DNA from: Guillardia theta CCMP2712
Lineage: Eukaryota; Cryptophyceae; Pyrenomonadales; Geminigeraceae
Direction of reading: 5' to 3'
Length of the DNA: 64,000 nucleotides
NCBI RefSeq assembly: GCF_000315625.1
Contig: NW_005434656.1
Coordinates: 1-64,000 of the forward strand
Numbering within the stretch: position 1 is the stretch's first letter; every line of letters starts with the position of its first letter. The position numbers were made by a program, and so were the translations under genes. The notes below the pieces were generated by a model, which made no database searches, was not told where the DNA came from, and saw only the letters and a program-made list of their open reading frames with translations. Positions 46,681-57,382 of the stretch are shown here, in pieces.

Positions 46681-48952
46681 TCAGATATTCTGATCTCTCA
46701 CTCGCAGAGTTACCTGTTGGGTAACGCGAATAAAAGTTGTTCTCTTCGACATCTCCTTGAGATACGCGGCTCCCACCTGCACAACCAAGCTATCATCTCT
46801 GTGGGATATTCGGACTCCACCATTGCATCAAGCTCATCGTTCTCTCCCAAGCTCATCGTTCTCTCCTCCCTCGCTCCCTCGCCTTCCTCACATAGGTACA
46901 CGCCGAGCGCAGACCCCCGAGGAGGTCGAGGATGGTCTTTTCCACAGGGCCCCTGTAATCAACCTGCTCCTACCGTAAGAAGAGGAAGGGAAAGGTGCTC
47001 CTGACTGACCTCCACCGTCTTTCCTTCCGAGCTCCTGTACTCCGCGACTCCTCCTGCGTACTTCTTCATGGCGGTATCAGAAGACATGCCTGAAGACTCA
47101 TGGATCAGGAGGAGCGCACAGGAGATCAAGGTTAGGAGGACCGTAGAACAATTTGCGCTTCTTTCCGTTCTTCTCGATCAGCTCCCCAGCACACTCGTCG
47201 TGCCCTGCAAGCATTCCGCCGAGCATCACAAAATCTGCTCCTCCTCCGAAAGCCTTGGCAACATCGCTGCGAATTGTGTCATCCTCTTCTTCTTCCTATA
47301 TATTCTCACCAGGGCAGACACACCCTCCGTCGGAGATGATGTGGCCACCAAGACCATGCGCGGCATCGGCACACTCGATCACTTGGGGAAGAACCGGAAA
47401 CAAGTCAACAGATGCCATCGCGCTCCTTCTCCTTTTCCTTCTCCTTCTCTTTCTCTTTCTCCTTCTCGTTGTCCATCTCCATCTCCTTGTCCTTCTCCTG
47501 CCTTCTCTGCTTCTTTTCTCTTTCAATGCCATGGCCATTTTTCCACGCCCCTCCTCTTTCCCCTCCATCTTTGTTGAGTACCAGCTGAGAGCTGGGGATA
47601 TCCAACGCCAGTCTGCTTGCGGGTAGTGCAGACAGAGCCGGGACCGATGCCAACCTGAAATAAGTTGAGACAGCAGAAGATAAGGGAAAGTGAGGAAGAG
47701 CAGACGAAGGAAAAGAAGTCAGAGACTCAGGTAAGGCAACGAGGAGAGGACAGAGGAGGAAGGACGAGAGGCAATTGAGCATGCTTTGTACCTTGACGAT
47801 GTCAGCACCACTGAGAATGAGCTCTTCTGTCATCTCCCCGGTGACGACATTCCCTGTCAGTCCTCAGCTACGAGTCTTCTTGAGCTGCACGAACCGGCGA
47901 GGATGATGTGGTTGGGAAACTGTTGCCGAACCTTACGGACATACCTGCCATCCTGTCAGGAGACGAGGCCGAGGGGGTCAAGGAGTTCAACACGTACTCG
48001 ACAAACATCTCAGAGTATCCGTTTGCGACGTCAAGGCAGATCATGCGGATGGGGGTGGCGGCGAGCTGCAAAAGCAGTCACGTGTCAAGGGGGAATACAG
48101 TGTAGAGGGAAGGTGGGAGAGAAATACCACAGCACAGAGCCGCTCATAGTCGCTGTCGCTTGCCCCGCTGCTTGCCGCAACGAAGTTCATGCACTCGGGG
48201 TTGTTCTTGGCAAACTCTACCCACTGAGAGAAAAACGATCAGAACTGGCATGCTCATAGAGTCGTGCCTGCCTCCTCCACTGAGAAATGCTTGCTCATGG
48301 CCACGATGGTCCTGTGCTTTGCCATGACCTGCAATGTCATCAACATCCCGCCCTCCTCCTCCTCCTCCTCCTCCTCCCGTCACCTTCGCCATCTCAAAGG
48401 TTCCAGTCGTGTCCATGTTGGCGGCAATGATAGGAACTCCTTCCCATGTCTGCTTGCTGCGACGAGACACGTCTCAAGGTCGAACAGAGATTCAAGAGAA
48501 GGTTGTAGAGGAGGGAGAGAGGAGGGGGGAGAAAGAGGGGCAGGAGAGTACCTGTTTCTGAACGTGTACTTGCGATCAAGCGAGACCTCAGACCTGGAGC
48601 GAAGGGTCGAGCGCTTCGGGCGGATGAGCACATCCTGACAAGAGCGAAGAAAAAAAAAATCAAGAGGGTTCAACAAGCGCTCGACAGAAAGACATTCCAA
48701 GGTGCACGAAATGAACTAGAACCCTAAGTCTTGCATCTTCAGTAGGAGGTAGCGAAAAGAATCATGCATTGCTCAACGGATTCGGCTTTCCGCCGCTCCA
48801 AAAAAATGGTAAAGGAAGTACATGGGGAAATAGGATAGCTGCTCGCTAGGAAGGGAGCATGAAGCAAACAAACCGAGCAAGAGGTTGATGTGCATGATGA
48901 ATTAGAAATAGCCCACCTTGAAGTCAAGCTTCAGCTCGTTCTCGATGTGCAT
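46681..48952 (-). CDS. GMPR: GMP reductase
   Basis: It converts GMP to IMP with NADPH in the purine salvage pathway. ATG at 48952 gives [12 protein letters not shown], then exons read [146 protein letters not shown] (catalytic Cys in GSVCTTR), [58 protein letters not shown] and [19 protein letters not shown]. This is the full GMPR order from end to end. About 11 introns, several holding pyrimidine microsatellites (47425-47520, 48350-48375). One intron, 48271-48224, needs a GC donor; one join near 47300 is a base out of frame by my reading and needs checking. Confidence 0.93.
48224..48271 (-). other. Putative GC-AG intron in GMP reductase
   Basis: On the minus strand the exon ending FSVEE is followed by gcaggc, and the next exon (WVEFAK) is preceded by tctctcag. 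No GT donor near the exon end keeps the frame; a 48-nt GC..AG intron does. Coordinates are written in minus-strand order. Confidence 0.65.
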
Positions 48953-49580
48953 GGCTTGTCAAAGTTACGAAACCTGAGGCAGGCATTTCATCACTTTCAC
49001 ACCCAGTCAAGGCGCAAAGATCTTGAAAAAGCACTAAGAGCGATGCAGATAAGGAGAGTTAAGTGTTTTTCTCTTCTAAAAGTCGTCCTCTCCTCTTTCC
49101 TGACTCTCCGCTTCCTCCTGCCTCCTCCTCCACACTCTCCCTGCTCTGCATCGGTAGTTCATATAAGCGACGCGTCAGGTCCGAAACTATTACTCAACTC
49201 AAGTCGGAATGTCGCGCTATTTTCGTATTGTGGACATTATTTCAATCTATTGCGCGACATTAGAAACCTGTCCCCGGAGCCCGGGGTTCCGGCAGGCCTG
49301 ATGACTCATGAAGGAATCGAACCCGGACATAGAAGTATCCTACAGGATACATCTGACGCATAAGCAGTCGTCTCGTGCTCACTGTAGACCTACCTCCCCA
49401 CATCCATTAGAGACCCCTAGGTGAAGGACATGACACCCTCTCTTCAATTACTACCCCTCTTGTAAAGGCAAATTCTCTGAATTCAGCAGGGTATATTGAG
49501 TACCCCCTGGGGACTGTAAATCAGCACACCCGTGGTTGAGTACCCCACCACCACCTCAAGGTTCATCCTACCGCCGCGTC
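48953..49580. other. Intergenic between divergent genes
   Basis: No gene. It should contain the promoters of GMP reductase and the PheRS alpha gene. A short T-arm-like word at about 49316 was examined as a tRNA and rejected. Confidence 0.5.
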
Positions 49581-52392
49581 ATGGAGGGAGCGGTGCTAGC
49601 GGCGGTGGGGCAAGGAGATGTTGAGAGCCTTAGCTTCGCCAATGCTCAAGGGTTCGACCACCAAGCTCTCATTGGTGTTCTCAAGTCCCTCTTGGCCGAC
49701 GGCTATGTCCAGGCAAGCACTCCATGCTCGCAAACAGCTGTTGAATGCTCGCAAGTCTCGTTAAGTTTTTGAATGGTGACGCTCGTTATGTTTCTGCTGC
49801 TTTTGTGGACTTAGTCTATGTCTTTGCCCTCACTCATGACTGTCTGTTTGAGGCTGTTGCCATTTTGTATGAACTCAATGAGCACGGGTTGATGTTTTCA
49901 AGGTGAACAATCACTGAAACTCAATGATTACAACATTTCATTACTGACTGTGCTCGTGTATTTGCTTGTCCATCATGTGGTGGTGGTCATCCCCTGACTC
50001 TCAAAGACAGATGGAAGCAGTGGATCACGAGGGCTGGAAGCTGACTGAGGAGGGAGAAGCATGCGTCAGCAAAGGCTCTCCTGAAGCACAAGTCTTCGCT
50101 CTGGTAATGCTCGCCTATTTTAGACATTTCACTTGATCTGCGGGATGATTCATAATGGTGAACAATCACTGAAAATTCATGACGAAAGTTTTTTGCATTG
50201 ATTGCACTTGACCGCACCAAACTCTCTCAAATCACATTCTTGGGCAAGCGTGTTGGCATACCTCACGTTCCTGACAGGTGAAACAAGAAGGGTCGGACAA
50301 GGATGAGATCGAAAAGCTTGCTGGAGCCTTAGCAAAGGTCGGCTTGTCCCAGTGCATGCAATCAAAGTGGCTGCGTGTGGACAAGGCTCAGGTCTGAGCG
50401 ATTACGCTCGTAGACGTTGCTCGTAGACGTTGCGCTTACATTTGTACAGGGTGGCAAGATTTTCAAGGAAACAGATAAGATTGAAGATTTGGTGCAGAAG
50501 CAGCTCAGCGACGTCAAGAAGTAAGGACTTTCCCGTGGAATTTCAGTTGGATTCTCATTCGTTGCCAGTGGTGTCTTCCCTCCAAAGGCTGACCTGGACA
50601 AACTAAAGAAGAGAAAGGTACATACCAAGTACATCGTTCTTCGGACTAAGTGGGTTGCTCTCAGTTGATTACTGCTGCAAACTACAAGACGTACAACATC
50701 AAGAAGGGCCCTGACTATGCTCCCGTGCGAACAAAAGCAGCTGCTGACATCACAGCTGAGATGATCGCCGACGGAAGGTAGTTTCTTATTTGTGCTTGTG
50801 TCGCGTTGTTGATGAGTTGATTGCAGCTGGAAGACTCAGAAGTTTAAGCCGTATAATTTTGATGCTTTGGGCCAAGATGCATGTGCTGGACGTTTGCACC
50901 CGCTGCTCAAGGTGAAATTTCATGTTCCATCCTCTCAACTCCTGACCCGCTTCAGGTTCGTGCGCAATTCCGTGAGATCTTCTTGGAAATGGGGTTTGAA
51001 GAAATGCCGACGAATCGGTGACAGCAAATCGACATCACCATCAAATCTGAAGTGATACCAGCTTTGTCGAGACATCCTTCTGGAACTTCGATGCTCTCTT
51101 TCAGCCGCAGGCCCATCCAGCTCGCGACATGCAGGTTCGACATCGGCACAAATATTCAGGGACACTTGTGAGTGAGATGACTTGCAGGACACTTTCTTCA
51201 TCAAGGACCCATCTACTACTCTCCGCATTCCTCAGGTCAGATGAGAATCGGCCCAGCACGTGTGCTCAAGCCGTGAACAGGAGTACATGGAGAAGGTCAA
51301 ATCCACACATGAGAAAGGAGACTGTGTCACTGGAGGTCCGCAAGATCCTCTGGCCACTCCCATCGGCTCTCTGGGTTACAGAAACACCTGGAACATTGTC
51401 GAAGCGGAAAAAAATCTTCTTAGAACTCATACCACCGCCATCTCGGCTCAGATGTTGTACAAATTAGCTCAAATGTGAGCTGCAGGTGTGTTTTGAGGAG
51501 CTAGAAGCTGACGATACTTTAGGGATAAATTCGAACCCAAGAAATTCTTCTCTATTGATCGCGTGTTTCGCAATGAGACTCTGGATGCGACACATTTAGC
51601 AGAGTTCCACCAGATCGAAGGGCTCGTGGTTGATCGAAACCTTGTAAGTGCTCTGGTTGCCTTCTTTCGTAAGATTGAGTTACTGGTTGTAGGCGCTCGG
51701 AGATCTCATGGGAATGATCCAGGCTTTCTTTGAAAAGGTGAGACTCTCTCAGCTCCATGCGCATCAATCGTCTGGGGCTCCTCCTCTCGCTGCTGCCGCT
51801 GACTCGCCCTCAGCTCGGACTAAAGGACATTCGCTTCAAGCCAACATACAACCCTTACACTGAGCCCTCCATGGAGATCTTCCACTGGCATGAAGGTGAG
51901 CGGGAGATACCTTGACAAGAGTATTGCTTGCGACGGAGGGATGATGTTTGACGAACGATGCCGATTTCTATGACGAAAAAACTTGATGGGCACCGCAGCC
52001 CATTGACCTCTTTGCTCTCTTTACGATTCTGCGATTCATCCATGTGATCACGCTGAACCACCTGGCAGGTCTCAACAAGTACGTGGAAGTTGGAAACTCT
52101 GGCATGTTCCGCCCGGAAATGCTCCGACCGATGGGCTTCCCCGAAGACGTGAGAGCATGCGAGATGAGAGATTAGGGCGTGAAGTGACGCTGAGAAGGTG
52201 ACGTGCATCGCATGGGGACTGTCGCTCGAACGCCCTACAATGATTCTTTACAAGATCGACAACATCCGAGATCTCTTCGGACACAAGGTGAGCATTGGAG
52301 ACTTGATTTTATGGACGAGCACGGGAATGATGGTGAGCCAGGTTGATCTCCATATGATCAAAACGAATCCTATCTGCCGATTGGTGAAATAA
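49581..52392 (+). CDS. FARSA: Phenylalanyl-tRNA synthetase alpha subunit, cytosolic type
   Basis: Class II aminoacyl-tRNA synthetase catalytic subunit; charges tRNA-Phe as an alpha2beta2 complex. ATG 49581. The N-terminal winged-helix-like part ([37 protein letters not shown]) is followed by the linker [20 protein letters not shown]. Next come [43 protein letters not shown] (motif 1 side), [37 protein letters not shown] (motif 2), [34 protein letters not shown] and [15 protein letters not shown] (motif 3). The last exon reads [16 protein letters not shown] and TAA at 52392. About 15 short introns. Housekeeping gene; length and order match the eukaryotic family. Confidence 0.93.
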
Positions 52393-52563
52393 ACAAAATC
52401 AAAAGATGATCTCTCTCTTGCAATTCCGTCTTTGTTTTAATACATTACAGAATCTTGTAGAACAACGATGTCGTTGTCTATCAGTTTCCAGAGGCGGCGG
52501 TGACTGCCTTGTAAATCTGTACCCTGCCAAGAGATTCATTGCATGGAAGAGCCTTGACAAGAC

Positions 52564-53004
52564 TTACAGAGCGATGGGAATGCCAAACTGAGCGGTCAAA
52601 AGCACCATAATCTGTGCGTATGCTCAGTCATCCCGCACACAAGATGAGCATTGAGAGGTCGCCCAATTCACCTGTGCTGGCGTCGCTTTGAGCCTTGGCT
52701 GGCCATCCTCTCCCACCACGCGGGTGTCAGCAGTGAGCTCTTGAGATCAAATGTGAGAGGGTGGCACGCAAAATTTTACAGCTCAACCTCTTGCAATGCC
52801 GTCGAAGAGACCCTTGAAGCCGGTGGTTCTCTTGCCCTGCCCGTCCTCTTGCATGCTCAGCGCACAGACTCCTGCTTTCGCTCTGCCACATGCAGCGGGA
52901 AGAGAATCACTTCCACGAAGCTGGGGAGAGGAAGAGGAGAGGAGGAAGGAGGAGGCTGGAGCTACGGCCAAGGCCAGCAGCAGCAAGGCGCAGAACCGCT
53001 GCAT
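52564..53004 (-). CDS. Small plastid-type protein, 102 residues
   Basis: Three exons join exactly: 53004-52788, 52739-52672 and 52587-52564. It begins MQRFCALLLLALAVAPASSF, a signal peptide ending in A-S-S-F, the cryptophyte/stramenopile plastid-targeting site, then a Ser/Arg/Ala-rich transit stretch. The mature part is short: GFKGLFDGIAR, ELTADTRVVGEDGQPRLK, ATPAQFGIPIAL and stop. No family recognised. The last exon has only 8 codons. It is probably delivered to the plastid stroma or thylakoid. The promoter would share 53005-53378 with the LRR gene. Confidence 0.78.
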
Positions 53005-53378
53005 AGCGCGTTATAAGTAGCCGTTACATTGGCACATTTCTGTAACGTCTGTCACAAATCTAGGTGACACCCAACAGTTACGTCTCGTTTGTCTCAGTTA
53101 CATTTCGGTTACATTTTGATCTGAGGGGAGCTCACCAATTGACCAAGGCATCGAAAATGCCCACCACCTTGAGGAAGGGCTTTTTGAGAGGGAAATGGGA
53201 GGGAAAGAGGGAGGGAACGGGAGGGAGAGAAAGAGGGAGACAGGGAGAAGGGAGACAGGGAAGGAAGGAATATTGTGCAAGTGGGGAAGGGAAAGGAGGG
53301 TACGGTGTGGTGACAGTGACACTAATTATTCATCCTGGAACAGAACATGCGAATGATCTGACAGGATCCCCGAGAAGC
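53005..53378. other. Intergenic between divergent genes, with a purine tract
   Basis: Contains a (gggagg)-like purine tract at 53190-53270. There are repeated gttac words at 53025-53115 (cgttacattgg, cagttacg, cagttacattt, ggttacatttt) that might be protein-binding sites. No gene. Confidence 0.4.
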
Positions 53379-55244
53379 ATGGTGGACTTGGAGCAGAAGA
53401 GGGTGCTGAAGGATTTCTTGAGGAAGGGTGAGACTGTGGAGACAGTAGAGAACCTTGTGCTGCAAGGAAGACACTTGAGGCTCAAGAACCTGACAGTGCT
53501 GGCGCATTGTGAGAGACTGAGAAAACTCGATTGCTCGAGGAACTCGATAGAAAGTTTGGCAGGGGGCGAGAGTCTGTGTAGGCTCGAGAAACTGAACCTC
53601 TCCGACAACAAGATCTCAGACCTGTCGGAGATTCTGCACCTTCAGTCGCTCTTCCAGCTGTTCGAGGTGAGACCTGTCTGCATGAGCGGGATGTTGTCCT
53701 TACCGAAGGTAGCTGGACCTGAGGTGGAACCCCATCACAAAGCAGGAGAGCTACAGGCTCTTTGCAGTCAAGTACCTCCCTCGGCTCAGACGGCTCGATG
53801 GAGTTGAGATCTCCGCTTCTGAGAGGATTCGAGCTGAAAGACTCTTTGCGAATCTGGACTGCAGCAGGTGTGTACAAGTAGAGGACGCTCCCGATGGTCA
53901 CAAGCGCGCAGCAGCTCAGATGCAGGTAGCTCGCATGTCGTGTCCGGGGAGGAGGAGGACAGCGATGAAGAACTCGCATCCAGCCGCGGGCGCGAGGAGG
54001 CAGGTAAGATCTACCGGACGCTCACCCGCCTTTCTTTCATACTCCAACCTCTCCTGCAGGTGCACAGAGGCGCGCTCCTCCCTTCTCGCGTGAAGACGAA
54101 GAGACGGGCCATAGAAATGTGTGGAACAGACTCAAACTGGAGCAGCAGGGAGCCGCTGGCTTCAACGTGCAGTGGAGCAGGAGCCTGGAGGCCGTTCTTG
54201 CAGGCGATTTCAGCGGGAACGAGGGCGAGGAGATAGCCGGTATGCTCGGCTGCAAGTTTGAAGTCCAAGTGATCCCAAGTGAAGCAGAGCCCTCCGGGAG
54301 AGTCAAGAAGATGTCAGAGGGGAGGAAGCACGAGGAGGATGAGGAAGCGGGGGGACGTGGGATGAAGGAAGAATCTACAGATGAGATGGTTGTAGAGGGG
54401 CTGCGAGACCTAGTCCGTCAAGTTCTGAGGGAGAGGGAGAAGGGAACGAAAGAAGAGAACGAGATGTGGCGAAGCATACAAGATAAGGTGTACATGCTCA
54501 GCCCCCTTCACCAAACTGACCTCACAAATATTAAGGTACAAGCAATCCTATACATGGCTCAGTCCAGCCGTGGCAGTCAGGCTCCATCGACCCACAATGA
54601 TCATCCTGCTGATAGGATAGACGGCTCCAGCATTGATCAGGTTATACATCCTGACCCTCCTGGCAAGGGCTAACAACGCTGGCAAGGCTTACAAGCGCGA
54701 ACTGAGTGCCCTTGTCGATGCCCAGAATCAACGAGTTGAGAGTTTAGAGCAAACGAGAAGAAGTCTTGAGCAGGAGCTCAAAGCCCTCCGCGATCAAAAC
54801 ACGCTCTACCACCAGCAAGTGAGAGACTGCACTAGAGGTCGAGAGTGCGACTAAGGGAGCTGGCAGGTCCTAAAGGCAGAAGCAAAAGTCTCCATGGTCC
54901 AGGACAAACTTGACGCCATGCAGGCTCATGAAACTGCCGGGAGACCGTCGACATCCACCGACGTTGAGGGGCAGCAAGAGATGCTTCTGCGTCAGCGAGA
55001 GCTTGTCCGCATGCTCCAACAGTCGCACGAGGTGAGGCAAGTCGACGTAGAGCGACGGTGACTTGCTGTGCAGGAGCTTATCCGTGACAATGCTTGGTTC
55101 AAACAAGAGCTGGAGAAGGAGAGAGCAGGGCGAGCAGCCGACGTCCTCGTCTTCGAACGGAACTATCAGGAACTCCGCTCGCTTGTCAAGTTATCGGAGG
55201 CACAAGCTGTCAAAGGTCATCAGGGAGACGGACAAACGAGTTGA
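53379..55244 (+). CDS. CEP72-like leucine-rich-repeat and coiled-coil protein
   Basis: ATG 53379 (MVDLEQKRVLKDFLRKGETV). Leucine-rich repeats follow: ENLVLQGRHLRLKNLTVL, LRKLDCSRNSIESLAGG, LEKLNLSDNKISDLSEI. They are capped by LDLRWNPITKQESYRLFAV and KYLPRLRRLDGVEISASERI, the cap typical of CEP72/LRRC36-type centrosomal proteins. An acidic linker (SGEEEDSDEELASSRG) and a region rich in Glu/Lys come next. Long coiled coils follow (VESLEQTRRSLEQELKALRD, QQEMLLRQRELVRMLQQSHE, ELIRDNAWFKQELEKERAGR). The stop is taken at 55244, though another short exon is possible. A role at centrosome, basal body or cilium base is inferred from the family. It is tail-to-tail with the membrane-protein gene 36 bp away. 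Confidence 0.72.
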
Positions 55245-55280
55245 AAGAAGAGAAGAGACATGAGCACCGGGCATCGCTCT

Positions 55281-55958
55281 TCACGTAGCAAAGATGGACA
55301 ACACAGCGATAGTGAAGAAAGAGACGCCAACAATGAGTAAGAGCGACAGGCTGTCAAGGATGTTATACTAAGACAAATAAACCCTTTCACCCACGAGAAG
55401 CGGATGAGGAATTCAGCAAGGAACAGCAGGATCTGCCAACAGGCTCAGAGAGGAGCTTCATCGTCTCTCGACCTACTTTCACAAGGAAGAAGCCCACAAC
55501 TGAAGCTAGTGCTGCAGTGATCCAGAGCTCGATGCTGGTAGTCTGCCATGATGGCGTCACCAATCTTCTGTAGCAGAGGTGGAGCTTACCGAAGGATCAC
55601 GCACCCACTTCTGCAGTTGATTGCGAGAGAAGCCCCAACCGAATCTGCATGGAAGGAATCATCAACGGTGCTCGAGGCTCCTTGCATGCCTGCTCAGCTG
55701 CCTCATGTCGTCCTTGGAATCAACTGACGTGACCTCCCCAGTCTTCTGCCCCTTCAAGTTCTGGAAAAAAGGTCAGAATGACGCAACAGCAAGCTAAAGG
55801 TATACGAGCATGTCCAAAATCTCTTTCACGGCCCTGCGGACCCTTTGGAATCGATCCCGCAAGTTCAAGACTGCACACAAAGTTAGAGCAGCCTGTCCCG
55901 TCATTGACTGCTGAGCTACCATCATCTTGGTTGGGCTTGAGATCCGATATCCAAACAT
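55281..55958 (-). CDS. Three-helix membrane protein hidden in six short exons
   Basis: Exons 55958-55806, 55760-55734, 55680-55609, 55542-55477, 55432-55391 and 55367-55281 sum to exactly 149 codons with all joins in frame. The N part reads MFGYRISSPTKMMVAQQSMT and NLRDRFQRVRRAVKEILDML, an amphipathic basic helix. Three membrane segments follow, each nearly confined to its own exon: ELWITAALASVVGFFLV, ILLFLAEFLIRF and SLLLIVGVSFFTIAVLSIF. No family recognised. No single reading frame here exceeds about 60 codons, so simple ORF calling would miss it. Exon 2 is only 27 nt, and an alternative reading through its donor is possible. Confidence 0.6.
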
Positions 55959-57382
55959 TGGGATCCTGAACTCTGAATATCTGCAGCTAACGTCAGTAGT
56001 CTATCCCAGCAAGCCCACAGCCTCATCGCACCCTCAGCGACTCATCCTCCGGCGATCGAGCGGACAAGACCTACATGTCCAACGGGTGAGACAGGCAGGT
56101 TGCTTTCAGTCGCTTGTCCTCATGGGCAGTCTCGCTGACCTGCTGACGACCCAGCCGAGGTTTCCTTATGATTGGTGCCATACACGGCCATCCCCATACG
56201 TGTGGTGTGGGACCCACAAAAGCCCTGCAATGAAAGTTGATACTCGAGGCCTTGATTCAAGCGCAGCCTATAGATTTATCCGTGTTCGAGCTCCAAGAAT
56301 CTAAGAGCACCAGGAATGTTCCTTTACCTGCAGGAGCAAACGATCTAGAGCCTCTCCTCTCCCTCTCCCCATCTCCTCGTTCTCCTCGCCTAAGGTCCTC
56401 TGAGTACTCGCTCGGTCTCTTCTTTGCTGACCACCCTCCTCCCCTCTGTCCGTCTCCACTTACCTTGCCTCCCGCGCGGCCTCGCAAAGGACCAGCATTG
56501 CGTCCGGGGTCTTAATTCCTTCTTAATTTTCACTTTGAGTTTACAAAAAAAGATTTAGGGAATTAATTTTTAAAGCAGTCAGACGGGGGTGGGGTTCAAA
56601 GCATGTGGGTGGGGTACGATTTCGAATGAAAAATGACCCTTGGAGTCCACGTCGTACCCCTACCTACGACTGACAACTACCCCCTGCTCCACAAGCTCGG
56701 CTCTACCCACCTGGTCGTATGCAGACCACCCACGATATGCCTCTTCCACCACCCCACCGTACTCAGAAATTTTGCACTGGTACCCAATCACCGATTGTAC
56801 CCCCATAATAGACTGACAAAAAGGGGTACTGATACCACCCCACCCGTCAAATGTAGATGACCTCCCTATCGGATATGGCGGAGCCGAAGGCGGCAGGTAT
56901 GACGGAATGGGAGGGGAGAGAAGGAGGAAGGAGGAAGGAGGAAGGAAGCAGAGGTATAGAGAAGAACGAAAGGAACCAGGTTAATGGATGCAGGAAAGCA
57001 GATCAGCGAATCTGTGAGGTCGAAACTGAAGAGATTTGAAAGAAGGCTCGATTGGTTTGGAGTAGTGAAGGGAAAGGGAGTGAGAGGGAAGAGGAAACAT
57101 GATGATAGGAGGGGATTTTGATTTCCCCCAAGATAAAAGCTAAGTTTGGCATCTTTGAATGGTATCATGGAAATGCAACCGTCTAGGATTCATCAGTACA
57201 GTTGCACCTAAAGTTAATTTTTTGGATGTGGCAAAGAAGGGGAAAGAAGAAAACTGAGATGTTTCACACTGCATTGTTGAATCCACGATCGCATGGTTGC
57301 ACTTTCATGCTCTTCTCTCATCCCAAGATTTTTGTTTGTTTTCAGAGTTCTTTCTTCGCTCTAACTATTTCTTACAGCGCTC
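55959..57382. other. Intergenic region
   Basis: Nothing convincing. 56320-56510 is C-rich and gives frames rich in Pro/Arg/Ser on both strands. 56580-56850 has repeated ggggt/acccc words. An upstream exon of the diacylglycerol kinase gene may lie near 57250-57370, where a ttcttacag acceptor precedes the PH domain. Confidence 0.4.

Noticed and set aside
46681-48952. IMP dehydrogenase instead of GMP reductase
   Set aside because: There is no CBS domain insertion and the motif set and length follow GMPR.
49300-49350. tRNA-like T-arm (rc gggttcgattcc)
   Set aside because: The T stem pairs poorly, there is no matching acceptor stem and the would-be anticodon loop has the wrong size.
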